Source: Cognatundibacterium oligocarboniphilum (GTDB lineage Bacteria > Pseudomonadota > Gammaproteobacteria > Burkholderiales > Burkholderiaceae_D). Taken from it: a stretch of DNA of 64,000 bases. A program made the translations under genes and the position numbers. The stretch spans positions 62,001-126,000 of the forward strand of contig NZ_JABXYJ010000005.1 in NCBI RefSeq assembly GCF_013377855.1, written 5' to 3'. Positions within the stretch are counted from its first letter, which is position 1. Each line of letters starts with the position of its first letter. Shown here one piece after another: positions 29,217 to 38,948 of the stretch. The notes beneath the pieces were generated by a model. It searched no databases, was not told the DNA's origin, and saw only the letters and a program-made list of their open reading frames with translations.

Positions 29217-30269
29217 ATGACGGATATGAATAATTCTTCACGCCTGCAGGCTCTGGATGGCTTGCGGGCGGTCTCCATTTTGTTGGTGCTGATTTCGCAT
29301 GCCTGGCTTGGTCATATTGTTCCCGGTGGCCTCGGCGTGACGATTTTCTTTTTCATCAGCGGTTTTATTATCACGCGCCTCATGATTCGGGAGTGGGATA
29401 AGAATGGCGCGATGAATATTAAAAAATTCTATCTGCGGCGATTTTTCCGGCTGCTGCCAGCGCTGCTGGTTTTTGTAGTGATAGCGTTATCGGTCATGTA
29501 TGCCGCACATGTGGAATGGCGCTGGGTGGAATTGTTTGCCGTGTTTTTTTACTTCGCAAATTATTTTGATATTTTTGTGGGTTTCAGCGGTCATACACTT
29601 CCTTCTCCTTTGGGAATTACCTGGTCGCTGGCCATCGAAGAGCATTTTTACATGGTGTTTCCGTTTGCGTTTGTGTTGCTGATCGCCTCACCGAGACGGT
29701 TTTTACAACTCATCGCAACGCTTATCGTATCGATCCTGTTGTGGCGTTTATATCTTGTGTATGGCGTGGGACAGGAGCATCTGGCGCGATTCCGGATTTA
29801 TAAAGCGACGGATACGCGTGCCGACTCGATTCTGTATGGTTCCTGTCTTGCGTTGCTGCTGGCACGCTACCCCGGGACGCACCAGGTTTTAAACAGTCGA
29901 TGGCTGGCGACGGGCGGTGCGGCACTGTTGCTGGCGACATTGTTATACCGGAGTGAGGATTTTCGCGAATCCTGGCGCTATTCCCTGCAAGGCATCGCCT
30001 TGCTGATGATGTTTTCAACGTTGGTGCTGCAGCAAGGGTTGGCTGCGCGTATCCTGGGTTCGCGTCCGATGGCTTATATCGGGCGGGTCAGCTATTCTCT
30101 GTATCTGTATCATTGGCTGATGTTGGGAGCGATCACGTTCTGGTTGCCAGACTGGTCATTACTGTCGCGGATGGCGCTCTTGCTGGTCGCGTCATTTGTG
30201 CTCTCTGATCTGTCTTATCGTTTGATCGAGCAGCCGTTTCAGAGGTTTGGTCACCCTTATTCTCACTAA
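29217..30269 (+). CDS. Acyltransferase-3 (OafA/ExoZ) family membrane protein
   Basis: A 350-residue inner-membrane acyltransferase, probably O-acetylating the exopolysaccharide or its lipid-linked unit. It has about ten transmembrane segments. The family's N-terminal motif LDGLRAVSILLVLISHAW carries the conserved Arg and His thought to act on the acyl group, followed by GGLGVTIFFFISGFI and ITWSLAIEEHFY. No C-terminal SGNH domain is present, so it belongs to the short OafA-like group. It ends ten bases from the convergent Wzy gene. Confidence 0.92.
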   Translation: MTDMNNSSRLQALDGLRAVSILLVLISHAWLGHIVPGGLGVTIFFFISGFIITRLMIREWDKNGAMNIKKFYLRRFFRLLPALLVFVVIALSVMYAAHVEWRWVELFAVFFYFANYFDIFVGFSGHTLPSPLGITWSLAIEEHFYMVFPFAFVLLIASPRRFLQLIATLIVSILLWRLYLVYGVGQEHLARFRIYKATDTRADSILYGSCLALLLARYPGTHQVLNSRWLATGGAALLLATLLYRSEDFRESWRYSLQGIALLMMFSTLVLQQGLAARILGSRPMAYIGRVSYSLYLYHWLMLGAITFWLPDWSLLSRMALLLVASFVLSDLSYRLIEQPFQRFGHPYSH

Positions 30270-30279
30270 GTCAGTTTAT

Positions 30280-31611
30280 CTATCTTGCGTTGATGGTTTG
30301 CGTCGTTTCTTGGTCAACCTGATTCAGGCGGCGCGTTGCCGATGTGACCGAGGTCAGTGCGCAAATGAACAAGACGTTTTGAAATCCGAAACCACGGAAC
30401 AGACTGCTTTCCGTGAAATTTGTTACCACTACGACTAATAACATGGCGCTCCAGAAGGCGGCTTGCACCCGGTCGCCACGAGCCAGTAAGGTCAGTGATC
30501 GTGCCTGCATCAGTAAGGTCATGACTGTCAAAGCTAATCCGATCGCTCCCTGTTCATTCAGTATGTCAAGATAGCCATTGTGAGCTTGCAGTGGAATCCA
30601 GTGCAGGGCATCAATGATGAATTGCGAAAGGCTGTCCGGCCCCAGCCAGAACGAGCCGTAGCCCAGCCCAATCAGCAGATGGCGAGGAATTTCAACCCAG
30701 ATCAGCTCCCAGATATCGGTCCGGCCGGTCAGATCGGTACCTTTCCCAAAAATACCTGCAATCGGTGCGGTAATTTCCGGCCAGGTGGGGAGACGGGATT
30801 CTTGCATGTAAAACACATAGACCGCCAGCAGTATCAGGCAGAACACGCCAAGGAAGATGCGCGTCAGTGGATAGATCGATGCAAGATGGTGTTTCCGTAA
30901 GGTGTGAAAAATACCGCTGGTGACAATAGTGATGATCATACTGGTAGAGCTTTTACTCATGACCAGCATGAAGAAGCAGAGCAGCAGAGAAAGCATCAGA
31001 ATTTTCACATCCACTTTTTTCATGCAGGATCGTACCTGCCATAGCAGGATGGACATGGCGGCTACCTGGCCCAGTTCATTTTTCTGGGAAAGCGCTCCGC
31101 GCCATGCGCGGCCAAGTTCATAGTCAATGCCGGTTGATGGCGAGACAATGACGATCAGGAGCGACAGACCGAGGATGCACATCAGTGTGTATAGCATGGT
31201 TTTCACCAGTAGCTGTAGCGCATTCGGAGCCAACTGGATGGCCAGACCCAGCATGACGAGTCCGTATAGCTGAATCGCTCTCTTGAAAGTGACCAGCGGC
31301 AGTGGTGACCACAGGCTTGATAAGGCGCACCATAACAGCACCATCAGCAGAAAAGGATTGATGACACGCAGATCTTTTAATACCGTTGGCAGATGGCGAT
31401 ATAGTAAGACTGCAGAAACTGCGAACAAGCTGCCCCATTCCAGTTTGGTGGTCATCGAACCTTCCATCGTCAGGGCAGATGAGCCGGTGTAGTCCCATGA
31501 CAAGCCATAAGGCAGCAGCGAAAAAACGACAAACAGCACCACCATGAGCCTGATGATGTGGATCTCATATACAGCGAGCTGGTCTGGCGGAAGTGGCCGG
31601 GGATTCTTCAT
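30280..31611 (-). CDS. Wzy/ExoQ-type O-antigen ligase-family polymerase
   Basis: A 443-residue inner-membrane protein with about ten to twelve transmembrane helices. It belongs to the Wzy_C/O-antigen-ligase family, with the LWCALSSLWSPLPLVTFKRAIQL motif and a large periplasmic loop carrying FGKGTDLTGRTDIWE and HNGYLDILNEQGAIGLAL, typical of ExoQ-like polymerases. It should join lipid-linked repeat units in the periplasm. It is divergent from the glycoside hydrolase gene across only 68 bases and convergent with the acyltransferase. Confidence 0.9.
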   Translation of the reverse strand: MKNPRPLPPDQLAVYEIHIIRLMVVLFVVFSLLPYGLSWDYTGSSALTMEGSMTTKLEWGSLFAVSAVLLYRHLPTVLKDLRVINPFLLMVLLWCALSSLWSPLPLVTFKRAIQLYGLVMLGLAIQLAPNALQLLVKTMLYTLMCILGLSLLIVIVSPSTGIDYELGRAWRGALSQKNELGQVAAMSILLWQVRSCMKKVDVKILMLSLLLCFFMLVMSKSSTSMIITIVTSGIFHTLRKHHLASIYPLTRIFLGVFCLILLAVYVFYMQESRLPTWPEITAPIAGIFGKGTDLTGRTDIWELIWVEIPRHLLIGLGYGSFWLGPDSLSQFIIDALHWIPLQAHNGYLDILNEQGAIGLALTVMTLLMQARSLTLLARGDRVQAAFWSAMLLVVVVTNFTESSLFRGFGFQNVLFICALTSVTSATRRLNQVDQETTQTINAR

Positions 31612-31679
31612 CAGCGGATACGTTTCTTATTTGTTTGTGCGATATTCTAATGGCTTGCTTAGCTGTGGCGATTTAATTC

Positions 31680-34121
31680 ATGAACTATTTTCATTGCAAA
31701 ACGCGTCATTTATTCCGGGTTCACTGTGTCAGCTTCCTTTTCCCGGTTATTTTGCTGATTTGTTGCGGTATCCGTCCGGTAATGGGCGAAGCACTGGAAT
31801 GGTATCCGTTTCAAATCGACGAAAATAAACTCCCGGCAATTGCCGATTTTTCTGCGCTGAATCACACGTTAAATCCGGCAGATCAGTTATTTGCGAAAGA
31901 TGGACATTTTTTCCGGGTTGGGCCGGATCATCTGCCCCGCACCCGTGACGACCAGCGGGTCAGACTGTTTGGCATCAACCTGTCGGATGCTGCCAATTTC
32001 CCACGCGAGGAAGATGCGCCGGTCATTGCGCGGCGTTTGCGGGCACTCGGGTTCAATGCGGTACGTCTGCATCATCTGGATTCGGTGCTGAGCGACAGTG
32101 ATGAGCAGCCCCTGGGAATTCTGACGACCGGCGCTTTCCCCAGCTTTAATCAGACGGCACTTCATCGCTTGCGGGTATTCATGGATGCCCTGAAGGAAGA
32201 GGGACTGTATGTGAACCTGAATCTGCATGTCGGCTACACCTTCCGTTATGCAGTGGATCAGCTGACTCCCTTGCCGCCGGGCGCATCCATGCCGTTTGCC
32301 AGTCATCCCTTGCATTTGTTCGAGCCGCGCATGATCGCATTGCAGGTCGAATATACCCAGCAACTGCTACGCCGGTTGCAGTTGAACAATGATCCGGTGC
32401 TGGCGCTGGTGGAAATCAATAATGAATCTTCGCTGACCGGCGCATGGCAAAGAAAACAGTTGGATCAATTGCCAGGCGAATACGAACGCATCTTGCAGCA
32501 ACACTGGCAGCACTGGCTGGTGCGGCAACATGGCAGCCTGGCTCAGGCTTGCAGTCTGTGGCGAAGCTGTGACCTGCCCAAGCAGGGGGCGTTGTTGGTA
32601 AAAAGCACTGAAAATGCTGTTTTGGCGCACGGTGAAGGATGGCTGGGGCGCATGAAGTATTTTCTGTACCGCGTACTGAATCGTCTTGGGTGGCAGGTAC
32701 CAGACATACTCGAGCCCGGCCTGGAATTACATCAGGCCGGCGCCGGGCGCAGAGTCTTGGATTTTGTTCGTTTCCTGATCGAGATGGATAAACAATATGT
32801 CGATACCTTGCGCAATACCGTCCATGCCGAGGTGGGCGGCCTGGTTCCCGTCACGGGTACGCAGGCGTATTTCGGCGGCTTGTTGAATATCGATGCACAA
32901 CGGGAGATGGATTATGTCGACGAGCATTTTTATGTAGATCATTACGACTTCCCGCATCAATCCTGGGACAGTCATGACTGGCGTATTAGAGATCAGTCCG
33001 TACTTCGTGAGGGGTGGAATGGATTGTTATCCAGAGCCTTTTATCGCGACGTCAGGAAGCCGTTTGTCATCAGCGAATTCAATCAGGCGTATCCAAATCG
33101 TCAGAGTGCCGAAATCATCCCGGTCATGACCGCGGTCGCGGGTACACAGGACTGGGATGGATTGTTTTTCTTTCAGTATGGCGACGGCAAGACCTGGAAC
33201 GCTTTACCGGACAGTTTTGGGCTGACCGGAATGACCGGTCAACTGGTGCATGTCGGCATGTCTGCTGCCATGTTCCGTTATTTTCAGATTCCGGTGTTGC
33301 GCGAGCGGAAAATTCTTTCCGTGCCAATGGAAAAGCGCCAGATGCTGGGCGCATTGGGGGAGGGAGTTTCTTCTCCGGGGTATCTGGATTATCTGGAAAA
33401 GCATGAACAGGTCAGTTCGCAGCAGGTGTTAACACGCCAAATCTCGGTTGATTTTTCACTGCCGTTCCAGGGAAATGCCGGTACGGGTTTGGCGACCGGA
33501 AAAAATCAGGGACCGGAGGGGAGAGAAAATCAGCAGGGTGACAACGCGGTGATAAAAAATGAGAAGTTTCTTCGTTATAACGCAGAGTTGCATCATCTAC
33601 AGGTTATTACGCCGTACAGTGCTGTTTTTGCAGGAACTACAGCATCAAGAATGATCGTCACGCAGGATATGCCATTTTTACCGGTATTTGGTGGCAGGCA
33701 CTATGGCGTGATGACACTGATGAGTCGTGATGCTTCGCCGTTGGTCACTTCGCGCCGCGTGCTGCTCAGCCTCAGCGGGGCAACTACCGGCAGCCAGCCT
33801 GGCGAGATGCCGCAGCGTCCCAAAGAACTGATCCCCTATGCCGGAGACAGGATGTGGTGGACACTGGAGCCGGACCTGCCGCATACCCGCCAAATATCCG
33901 GAGCAAGAGATGCAACCGGGCCGGTATGGACGGAGCGAATTGCCGCCAGTTTTTTTTACCCGTCGTCTGCCAAACATCTGATCGTGTATCCCCTCGATGG
34001 AGATGGTAACAGGCTGGCTGCTGTGCCCGATAGGGATGTTGCCGTAGTTAAAGGTGGCTTCTCTGTTTCGCTGCATCAGTCATCTCCCTGGTTTGAGCTG
34101 ATTTTTTCAGGTCTGCGTTGA
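31680..34121 (+). CDS. Secreted clan GH-A glycoside hydrolase in the exopolysaccharide locus
   Basis: The 813-residue protein has an N-terminal hydrophobic export segment (about residues 12-36). A TIM-barrel hydrolase domain spans about residues 90-510, with RVRLFGINLSDAANF, GFNAVRLHH and VNLNLHVGY as early strands. The candidate acid/base is Glu249 (INNES, strand 4) and the candidate nucleophile is Glu466 (VISEF, strand 7). Between them is an inserted segment of about 120 residues. The last 300 residues form a second region rich in strands (SAVFAGTT, DAVAVVKGGFSVSL-like ending), resembling beta-sandwich accessory domains. It may trim or depolymerise the polymer; the family (GH5-like) is an estimate, and the substrate is unknown. 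Confidence 0.7.
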   Translation: MNYFHCKTRHLFRVHCVSFLFPVILLICCGIRPVMGEALEWYPFQIDENKLPAIADFSALNHTLNPADQLFAKDGHFFRVGPDHLPRTRDDQRVRLFGINLSDAANFPREEDAPVIARRLRALGFNAVRLHHLDSVLSDSDEQPLGILTTGAFPSFNQTALHRLRVFMDALKEEGLYVNLNLHVGYTFRYAVDQLTPLPPGASMPFASHPLHLFEPRMIALQVEYTQQLLRRLQLNNDPVLALVEINNESSLTGAWQRKQLDQLPGEYERILQQHWQHWLVRQHGSLAQACSLWRSCDLPKQGALLVKSTENAVLAHGEGWLGRMKYFLYRVLNRLGWQVPDILEPGLELHQAGAGRRVLDFVRFLIEMDKQYVDTLRNTVHAEVGGLVPVTGTQAYFGGLLNIDAQREMDYVDEHFYVDHYDFPHQSWDSHDWRIRDQSVLREGWNGLLSRAFYRDVRKPFVISEFNQAYPNRQSAEIIPVMTAVAGTQDWDGLFFFQYGDGKTWNALPDSFGLTGMTGQLVHVGMSAAMFRYFQIPVLRERKILSVPMEKRQMLGALGEGVSSPGYLDYLEKHEQVSSQQVLTRQISVDFSLPFQGNAGTGLATGKNQGPEGRENQQGDNAVIKNEKFLRYNAELHHLQVITPYSAVFAGTTASRMIVTQDMPFLPVFGGRHYGVMTLMSRDASPLVTSRRVLLSLSGATTGSQPGEMPQRPKELIPYAGDRMWWTLEPDLPHTRQISGARDATGPVWTERIAASFFYPSSAKHLIVYPLDGDGNRLAAVPDRDVAVVKGGFSVSLHQSSPWFELIFSGLR

Positions 34122-34387
34122 AACTTACTTTTGATGCTGAACGGTTTTATCGGTATGCAGGATGATCTGATCCGGATTGCGCGGTATCTGCATCAGCATG
34201 TCGGCAGAATAATCTTCTGAATTGAATATTTCAGACAAAATATTGTAATGTGAAATTGATTTCTCGTATTGTGAAAAGATAGTCGCCATTTGCACAAATT
34301 TATTTTCTCATTTTAAGAAAAGTTATTTCGTATCGCAAAAAAATAAATTTAAGTGTATGAATTTAAAAGAATAAATATTTGTTATAT
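34122..34387. other. AT-rich upstream region of aceA
   Basis: No gene is seen. The stretch becomes strongly AT-rich from about 34215, with repeated TTGTAATGTGAAATTGATTT-like runs. It probably contains further regulatory sites for aceA, but none could be named. Confidence 0.4.
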
Positions 34388-34401
34388 GTCTTATATAAGA
34401 C
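34388..34401. promoter_or_regulatory. Perfect 14-bp palindrome, candidate activator site for aceA
   Basis: GTCTTATATAAGAC reads the same on both strands. It ends one base before the predicted -35 hexamer and is centred near -43 relative to a start at about 34438, the place of a class II activator site. Similar TTATATAA palindromes are seen before central-carbon genes of betaproteobacteria, but the regulator is not identified here. Confidence 0.6.
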
Positions 34402-34402
34402 C

Positions 34403-34431
34403 TTGTTGCTGCGCAAAAAATCTCCTATTAT
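34403..34431 (+). promoter_or_regulatory. Sigma-70 promoter of aceA
   Basis: TTGTTG (34403-34408) and TATTAT (34426-34431) are separated by 17 bases. The leader to the aceA start codon is about 44 bases and includes a strong AGGAGAG ribosome binding site. Confidence 0.55.
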
Positions 34432-34481
34432 TGATCTCAACGGAATTCACATTTCATTTGTTTTGACCACAGGAGAGCAGC

Positions 34482-35777
34482 ATGACAACACGCGCACAAC
34501 AAGTAGCAGAATTGCAAAAAGACTGGGATACCAATCCACGCTGGAAAGGTATCAAGCGTAACTACACAGCCGAAGACGTAGTTCGTCTGCGTGGTTCCAT
34601 CAAGGTGGAGCACACAATTGCGAAAAACGGTGCGATCAAGTTGTGGGATCTGGTCAATAACGAGCCATTCATCAATGCACTGGGCGCGTTGACCGGTAAT
34701 CAGGCAATGCAACAGGTGAAAGCTGGCCTTAAAGCGATTTATTTGTCTGGCTGGCAGGTTGCCGGCGATGCCAACGTTGCTGGTGAAATGTATCCTGACC
34801 AATCTCTGTATCCAGCGAACTCTGTTCCGCTGGTCGTTAAGCGCATCAATAACACATTGACACGCGCTGATCAGATCCAATGGTCTGAAGGCAAAGATGA
34901 TATCGATTACTTTGCGCCAATCGTTGCTGATGCAGAAGCCGGTTTTGGCGGCGTTCTGAATGCTTTTGAACTGATGAAGGCGATGATCGAAGCTGGCGCC
35001 TCCGGCGTTCACTTTGAAGATCAGCTGGCTTCCGTTAAGAAGTGCGGTCACATGGGCGGCAAGGTTCTGGTTCCTACCCGCGAAGCAGTTGAAAAGCTGA
35101 ATGCGGCACGTCTGGCTGCTGACATTATGGGCACACCAACCGTGATTCTGGCACGTACTGATGCTGAAGCCGCAGATTTGCTGACTTCCGATGTTGATGC
35201 AAACGACAAGCCATTCTGCACTGGCGAACGTACTGTGGAAGGCTTCTACAAAACCAAGCCAGGTCTGGAGCAGGCGATTTCCCGTGGTCTGGCATACGCT
35301 GAATATGCTGATCTGATCTGGTGTGAAACTGGTAAGCCTGATCTGGAATTTGCTAAAGCATTTGCGGATGCGATCCATGCCAAGTTCCCAGGCAAGCTGC
35401 TGTCGTATAACTGCTCGCCATCGTTTAACTGGAAGAAAAATCTGGATGATGCAACGATTGCAAAATTCCAGAAAGAACTCGGCGCGATGGGTTATAAATT
35501 CCAGTTCATCACACTGGCTGGTTTCCATGCACTGAACTATGGCATGTTCAACCTGGCGCATGGTTATGCACGTCGTCAGATGTCGGCATTCGTTGAGCTG
35601 CAGGAAGCGGAATTCGCAGCGGCAGAAAAAGGCTTTACAGCAGTGAAGCATCAGCGTGAAGTTGGTACCGGCTACTTCGATGCAGTGACCCAGACTATTC
35701 AGCAAGGCCAGTCTTCGACGACAGCATTGCATGGCTCCACTGAAGATGAGCAGTTCTTTGAAAAGAAAATTGCTTAA
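34482..35777 (+). CDS. aceA: Isocitrate lyase
   Basis: AceA splits isocitrate into glyoxylate and succinate, the first step of the glyoxylate shunt for growth on acetate or fatty acids. The 431-residue protein has the standard ICL length for the short bacterial type. The catalytic loop signature KKCGHMGGK (about residue 187) supplies the active-site Cys. Other conserved regions are [18 protein letters not shown] and [10 protein letters not shown]. Codon use is markedly biased compared with its neighbours, consistent with high expression. Malate synthase is not in the window. The gene sits between the exopolysaccharide hydrolase and WecG with its own promoter and terminator. Confidence 0.97.
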   Translation: MTTRAQQVAELQKDWDTNPRWKGIKRNYTAEDVVRLRGSIKVEHTIAKNGAIKLWDLVNNEPFINALGALTGNQAMQQVKAGLKAIYLSGWQVAGDANVAGEMYPDQSLYPANSVPLVVKRINNTLTRADQIQWSEGKDDIDYFAPIVADAEAGFGGVLNAFELMKAMIEAGASGVHFEDQLASVKKCGHMGGKVLVPTREAVEKLNAARLAADIMGTPTVILARTDAEAADLLTSDVDANDKPFCTGERTVEGFYKTKPGLEQAISRGLAYAEYADLIWCETGKPDLEFAKAFADAIHAKFPGKLLSYNCSPSFNWKKNLDDATIAKFQKELGAMGYKFQFITLAGFHALNYGMFNLAHGYARRQMSAFVELQEAEFAAAEKGFTAVKHQREVGTGYFDAVTQTIQQGQSSTTALHGSTEDEQFFEKKIA

Positions 35778-35872
35778 TCGATTTGCTTTAATGTTGAATG
35801 ACCGTCGACCGTTTGGCTCGATATCGTTCAGCAGGCCGGTGTGATGCCGGGAAACAGTCTCCCGTAGTAAAG

Positions 35873-35908
35873 AAAAAGCCGCACAGATTATTGTCTGCGC
35901 GGCTTTTT
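35873..35908 (+). terminator. Intrinsic terminator of aceA
   Basis: AAAAAGCCGC-ACAGA (35873-35887) pairs with TCTG-CGCGGCTTTTT (35894-35908), one mismatch, around a six-base loop. The arms are A- and T-rich, so it can stop transcription from both sides, including the leftward wecG gene. Confidence 0.85.
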
Positions 35909-35947
35909 GCTGTGTTGATATCAATGTCTATTGTGCGCGTGTGCGGG

Positions 35948-36730
35948 CTAGGATTGCCGGAGTTTTCGGTGCTCCCTGAGCAGAATGCCGAAAAAACGGC
36001 TGCCCTGAACCGTGTAGCGCTGCCACAGGCGGCGGGGCTCTGAAGCCAGGCGCCAGAACCATTCCATCCCGATTTTTTGCATCCATAGAGGCGCTCTTTT
36101 TTTCTGGCCGAGTGCAAACTCCATTGCTGCGCCGACGCACAGAATTAACGGCACATTCCTGGATTGAATTTCACGACGATAACGAAAAGCGAAATACTCT
36201 TGCTTCGGCATGCCGAGGCAGATAAATAAAATAGCAGGACCGGCGTCCTGAATGCGCCCGATAGCGGTGTCAGCCTCATTGCCATCGGGGGTGAATTGCA
36301 TTGATGGACAAAAAATACTGACTGGCAGCCCAGGATAGATGCGGGCAAAGGCTTCCTGCAGTTCCTGTTCCTGTCCGGGCATACCGCCGAGGATGAATAC
36401 GGGCAGATTTTTCTGTGCACATTCCTTGCACAGGGCGACGAATAAATCTGCGCCGGTGACACGTTCCGGTAGCGGGTTGGCGGTCATTTTGCTGGCCCAG
36501 ACCACGGGCATGCCATCTGCAAAAATATAATCTGCCGTGGCATACAGTTTTTTGAATTCTGGCTGCTGATCCAGTCGCACAATATGATCCACATTCGGCG
36601 TCACCACGATCTGAGATGGCTGATCGTGCCGGATGGCGGCGGCCATCAGGGTTTGGCTGGCTTCAAGAAAGCGCATCCTCCGGATCGGTAAATCAAACAG
36701 GGTCGTAATGCGGCGGTCGGCGGTCGGCAT
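35948..36730 (-). CDS. WecG/TagA/CpsF family glycosyltransferase
   Basis: A 260-residue GT26-type glycosyltransferase that usually adds N-acetylmannosaminuronate or a related sugar to a polyprenol-linked acceptor. Motifs seen are VTPNVDHIVRLDQQPEF, YIFADGMPVVWASK (with the conserved Asp), RVTGADLFVALC, FILGGMPG and FICLGMPKQEYF. The C-terminal basic amphipathic part (MQKIGMEWFWRLASEPRRLWQRY) is typical for membrane docking. It lies 170 bases beyond aceA, separate from the main exopolysaccharide locus, and probably contributes a sugar to that polymer. Its 5' end is divergent from trpF. Confidence 0.9.
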   Translation of the reverse strand: MPTADRRITTLFDLPIRRMRFLEASQTLMAAAIRHDQPSQIVVTPNVDHIVRLDQQPEFKKLYATADYIFADGMPVVWASKMTANPLPERVTGADLFVALCKECAQKNLPVFILGGMPGQEQELQEAFARIYPGLPVSIFCPSMQFTPDGNEADTAIGRIQDAGPAILFICLGMPKQEYFAFRYRREIQSRNVPLILCVGAAMEFALGQKKRAPLWMQKIGMEWFWRLASEPRRLWQRYTVQGSRFFGILLREHRKLRQS

Positions 36731-36844
36731 GGTGTGATTGGGATCTGGATGATCTCTGGATTATCGCAGAACTTCCTGCATTATCAGGTGCCTGCTCAGA
36801 AAAACAATGGCTAAGGGTACAATGAAAAATTATGTATCCGATCT

Positions 36845-37516
36845 ATGAGTTTGATAATGACAGGCAGAACCAGAATCAAGATTTGCGGCCTGACCCGGCC
36901 TGAAGACGTGGCAAGCGTGATTGCTGCCGGAGCAGATGCGGTTGGACTGGTGTTTTATCCGGCCAGCCCGCGCTATGTCACGCCCGCGCAGGCGGCAGAT
37001 CTGCTGCGCACTTTCCCTCCCTTTGTGATGTCCGTAGGATTGTTTGTGAATGTGACAGAGTCTGAATTGCGCACCGTGCTGGAGCAGGCTCCGGTACAGT
37101 TGCTACAATTTCATGGAGACGAAACGCCGCAGCAGTGTGCCACACTGGCAGCCAGCGTGCAGCGGCCGTTTATCCGGGCATACCGTATCCGGCCTGACAC
37201 AAGCGCTGACGATTTGCTAGAATGTGAACGTACATATCGTGATGCAAGTCCTTTGTTTAATGGTTTGCTGCTGGATACCTTCGTAGATGGTTATGGCGGC
37301 GGTGGAAAGGTGTTTGATTGGTCTCTCATTCCAAAAGAGCTCGCGCCTCGGGTCGTTTTAAGTGGTGGCTTGAGCGTTCAAAATGTGACTGGCGCAGTTA
37401 GTCAGGTGCGGCCTTTTGCGGTCGATGTCAGCAGTGGCGTCGAGCTGTCGAAAGGTGTAAAGGATGAGGTAAAGGTGCAGGCGTTTACTCGTGCGGTACA
37501 CGAAGCCTGCCGGTAA
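36845..37516 (+). CDS. trpF: Phosphoribosylanthranilate isomerase
   Basis: TrpF isomerises phosphoribosylanthranilate to CdRP in tryptophan synthesis. The 223-residue TIM barrel has the start motif RIKICGLTRPEDV with the catalytic Cys, GLVFYPASPRYV, LLQFHGDET, LLLDTFVDGYGGGGKVFDW with the catalytic Asp, and LSGGLSVQNV plus AVDVSSGVE, the phosphate-binding loops. Either ATG at 36845 or at 36857 could start it; neither has a clear ribosome binding site. It heads the trpF-trpB-trpA-accD-folC string that is conserved across beta- and gammaproteobacteria. Confidence 0.95.
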   Translation: MSLIMTGRTRIKICGLTRPEDVASVIAAGADAVGLVFYPASPRYVTPAQAADLLRTFPPFVMSVGLFVNVTESELRTVLEQAPVQLLQFHGDETPQQCATLAASVQRPFIRAYRIRPDTSADDLLECERTYRDASPLFNGLLLDTFVDGYGGGGKVFDWSLIPKELAPRVVLSGGLSVQNVTGAVSQVRPFAVDVSSGVELSKGVKDEVKVQAFTRAVHEACR

Positions 37517-37630
37517 TGACGGGACGTGGTGCAGACTTTGTGCTGCTTTTCCGGAAAGCCCAGACCAAGACACAGGTGAATATGCCAGTTGCCATGCGTG
37601 CAGCGCATGATCACCCGACAAAGGATAATT

Positions 37631-38908
37631 ATGAAAGAATTGCAATCCCTCGACGCTCAGTTCGAGCGTCAATCCCTGAATCAACAGGCCAAACAAGCCA
37701 TTTACCAGTCTGCCGGCTACCACTTGCCGGATAGTCGTGGCCATTTTGGTCCTTATGGCGGCAGCTTTGTTTCTGAAACGCTGACGCATGCCCTGAATGA
37801 ACTTCGTGATGCTTATGCCAGGTATCAGCACGATCCGGCATTTCTGGCTGAATTCAGAAATGAACTGAAATATTTTGTCGGCCGGCCATCCCCGGTTTAT
37901 CACGCCAAACGCTGGTCTGATCTGATGGGCGGCGCGCAGATTTACTTTAAGCGTGAAGACCTGAACCATACCGGGGCGCATAAGATCAATAACGTCATCG
38001 GCCAGGCTTTGCTGGCCAAGCGCATGGGCAAACCGCGCGTGATCGCTGAAACCGGTGCGGGTCAGCATGGCGTGGCAACCGCCACTATCTGCGCGCGTTT
38101 TGGCCTGGAGTGCGTGGTGTATATGGGGTCTGAAGATGTGAAGCGTCAGGCGCAGAACGTTTACCGGATGAAATTGCTCGGCGCCACGGTGGTGCCGGTC
38201 GAATCGGGGTCAAAGACGCTGAAAGACGCCTTGAACGAAGCGATGCGCGACTGGGTGGCGAATGTCGATAACACGTTTTACATCATCGGCACCGTGGCGG
38301 GGCCACATCCATATCCGATGATGGTGCGGGATTTTCAGTCGGTGATTGGTGAAGAATGTCTGTGGCAGATGCCTGAACTGACCGGACGTCAGCCCGATTA
38401 TGTGGTGGCTTGTGTTGGTGGCGGTTCAAATGCGATGGGCATTTTTTATCCTTATATCGATCATCGCGAAACCCGGCTGATCGGCGTCGAGGCGGCAGGC
38501 GACGGAATAGAAAGCGGTCGCCATTCGGCCTCGCTGACGGCGGGTTCCCCCGGGGTGCTGCACGGCAACCGGACCTATCTGCTGCAGGACGAAAACGGAC
38601 AGGTCATTGAAACGCATTCCGTTTCAGCCGGACTGGATTACCCCGGAGTCGGACCGGAACATGCCTGGCTGAAGGACAGTGGCCGCGCCGAATACGTGAC
38701 GATTACCGATGAAGAAGCATTAAAAGCATTCCATGATTGCTGTCGGATCGAGGGTATTATTCCGGCGCTGGAATCGAGTCATGCGCTCGCCTATGCCACC
38801 AAGCTGGCGGCGACATTGCCCAAAGATCAGATTGTGCTGGCCAATTTGTCAGGTCGTGGTGATAAGGATATGCATACAGTGGCAGAACGCGCCGGATTGA
38901 AATTCTGA
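37631..38908 (+). CDS. trpB: Tryptophan synthase beta chain
   Basis: TrpB condenses indole with serine using pyridoxal phosphate. The start at 37631 has AAGGA six bases upstream, giving 425 residues. The N-terminal extension of about 30 residues, relative to the E. coli protein, is common in betaproteobacteria. The PLP Lys118 is in HTGAHKINN, the phosphate loop is [10 protein letters not shown], and the GGQ-like active region [10 protein letters not shown] is present. The C-terminal LSGRGDKD motif is intact. TrpA partners it, but the genes are separated here by 198 bases that contain a repeat element. Confidence 0.97.
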   Translation: MKELQSLDAQFERQSLNQQAKQAIYQSAGYHLPDSRGHFGPYGGSFVSETLTHALNELRDAYARYQHDPAFLAEFRNELKYFVGRPSPVYHAKRWSDLMGGAQIYFKREDLNHTGAHKINNVIGQALLAKRMGKPRVIAETGAGQHGVATATICARFGLECVVYMGSEDVKRQAQNVYRMKLLGATVVPVESGSKTLKDALNEAMRDWVANVDNTFYIIGTVAGPHPYPMMVRDFQSVIGEECLWQMPELTGRQPDYVVACVGGGSNAMGIFYPYIDHRETRLIGVEAAGDGIESGRHSASLTAGSPGVLHGNRTYLLQDENGQVIETHSVSAGLDYPGVGPEHAWLKDSGRAEYVTITDEEALKAFHDCCRIEGIIPALESSHALAYATKLAATLPKDQIVLANLSGRGDKDMHTVAERAGLKF

Positions 38909-38948
38909 CTGCGGTTCAGGCAGAAAAAATCAGAAAGAATCAAAAAAA

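Noticed and set aside
34437-35924. 495-codon open frame on the minus strand opposite aceA
   Set aside because: It spans nearly the whole of aceA, has no recognisable domain, and is explained by the strong codon bias of aceA, which removes stop codons from the opposite frame.
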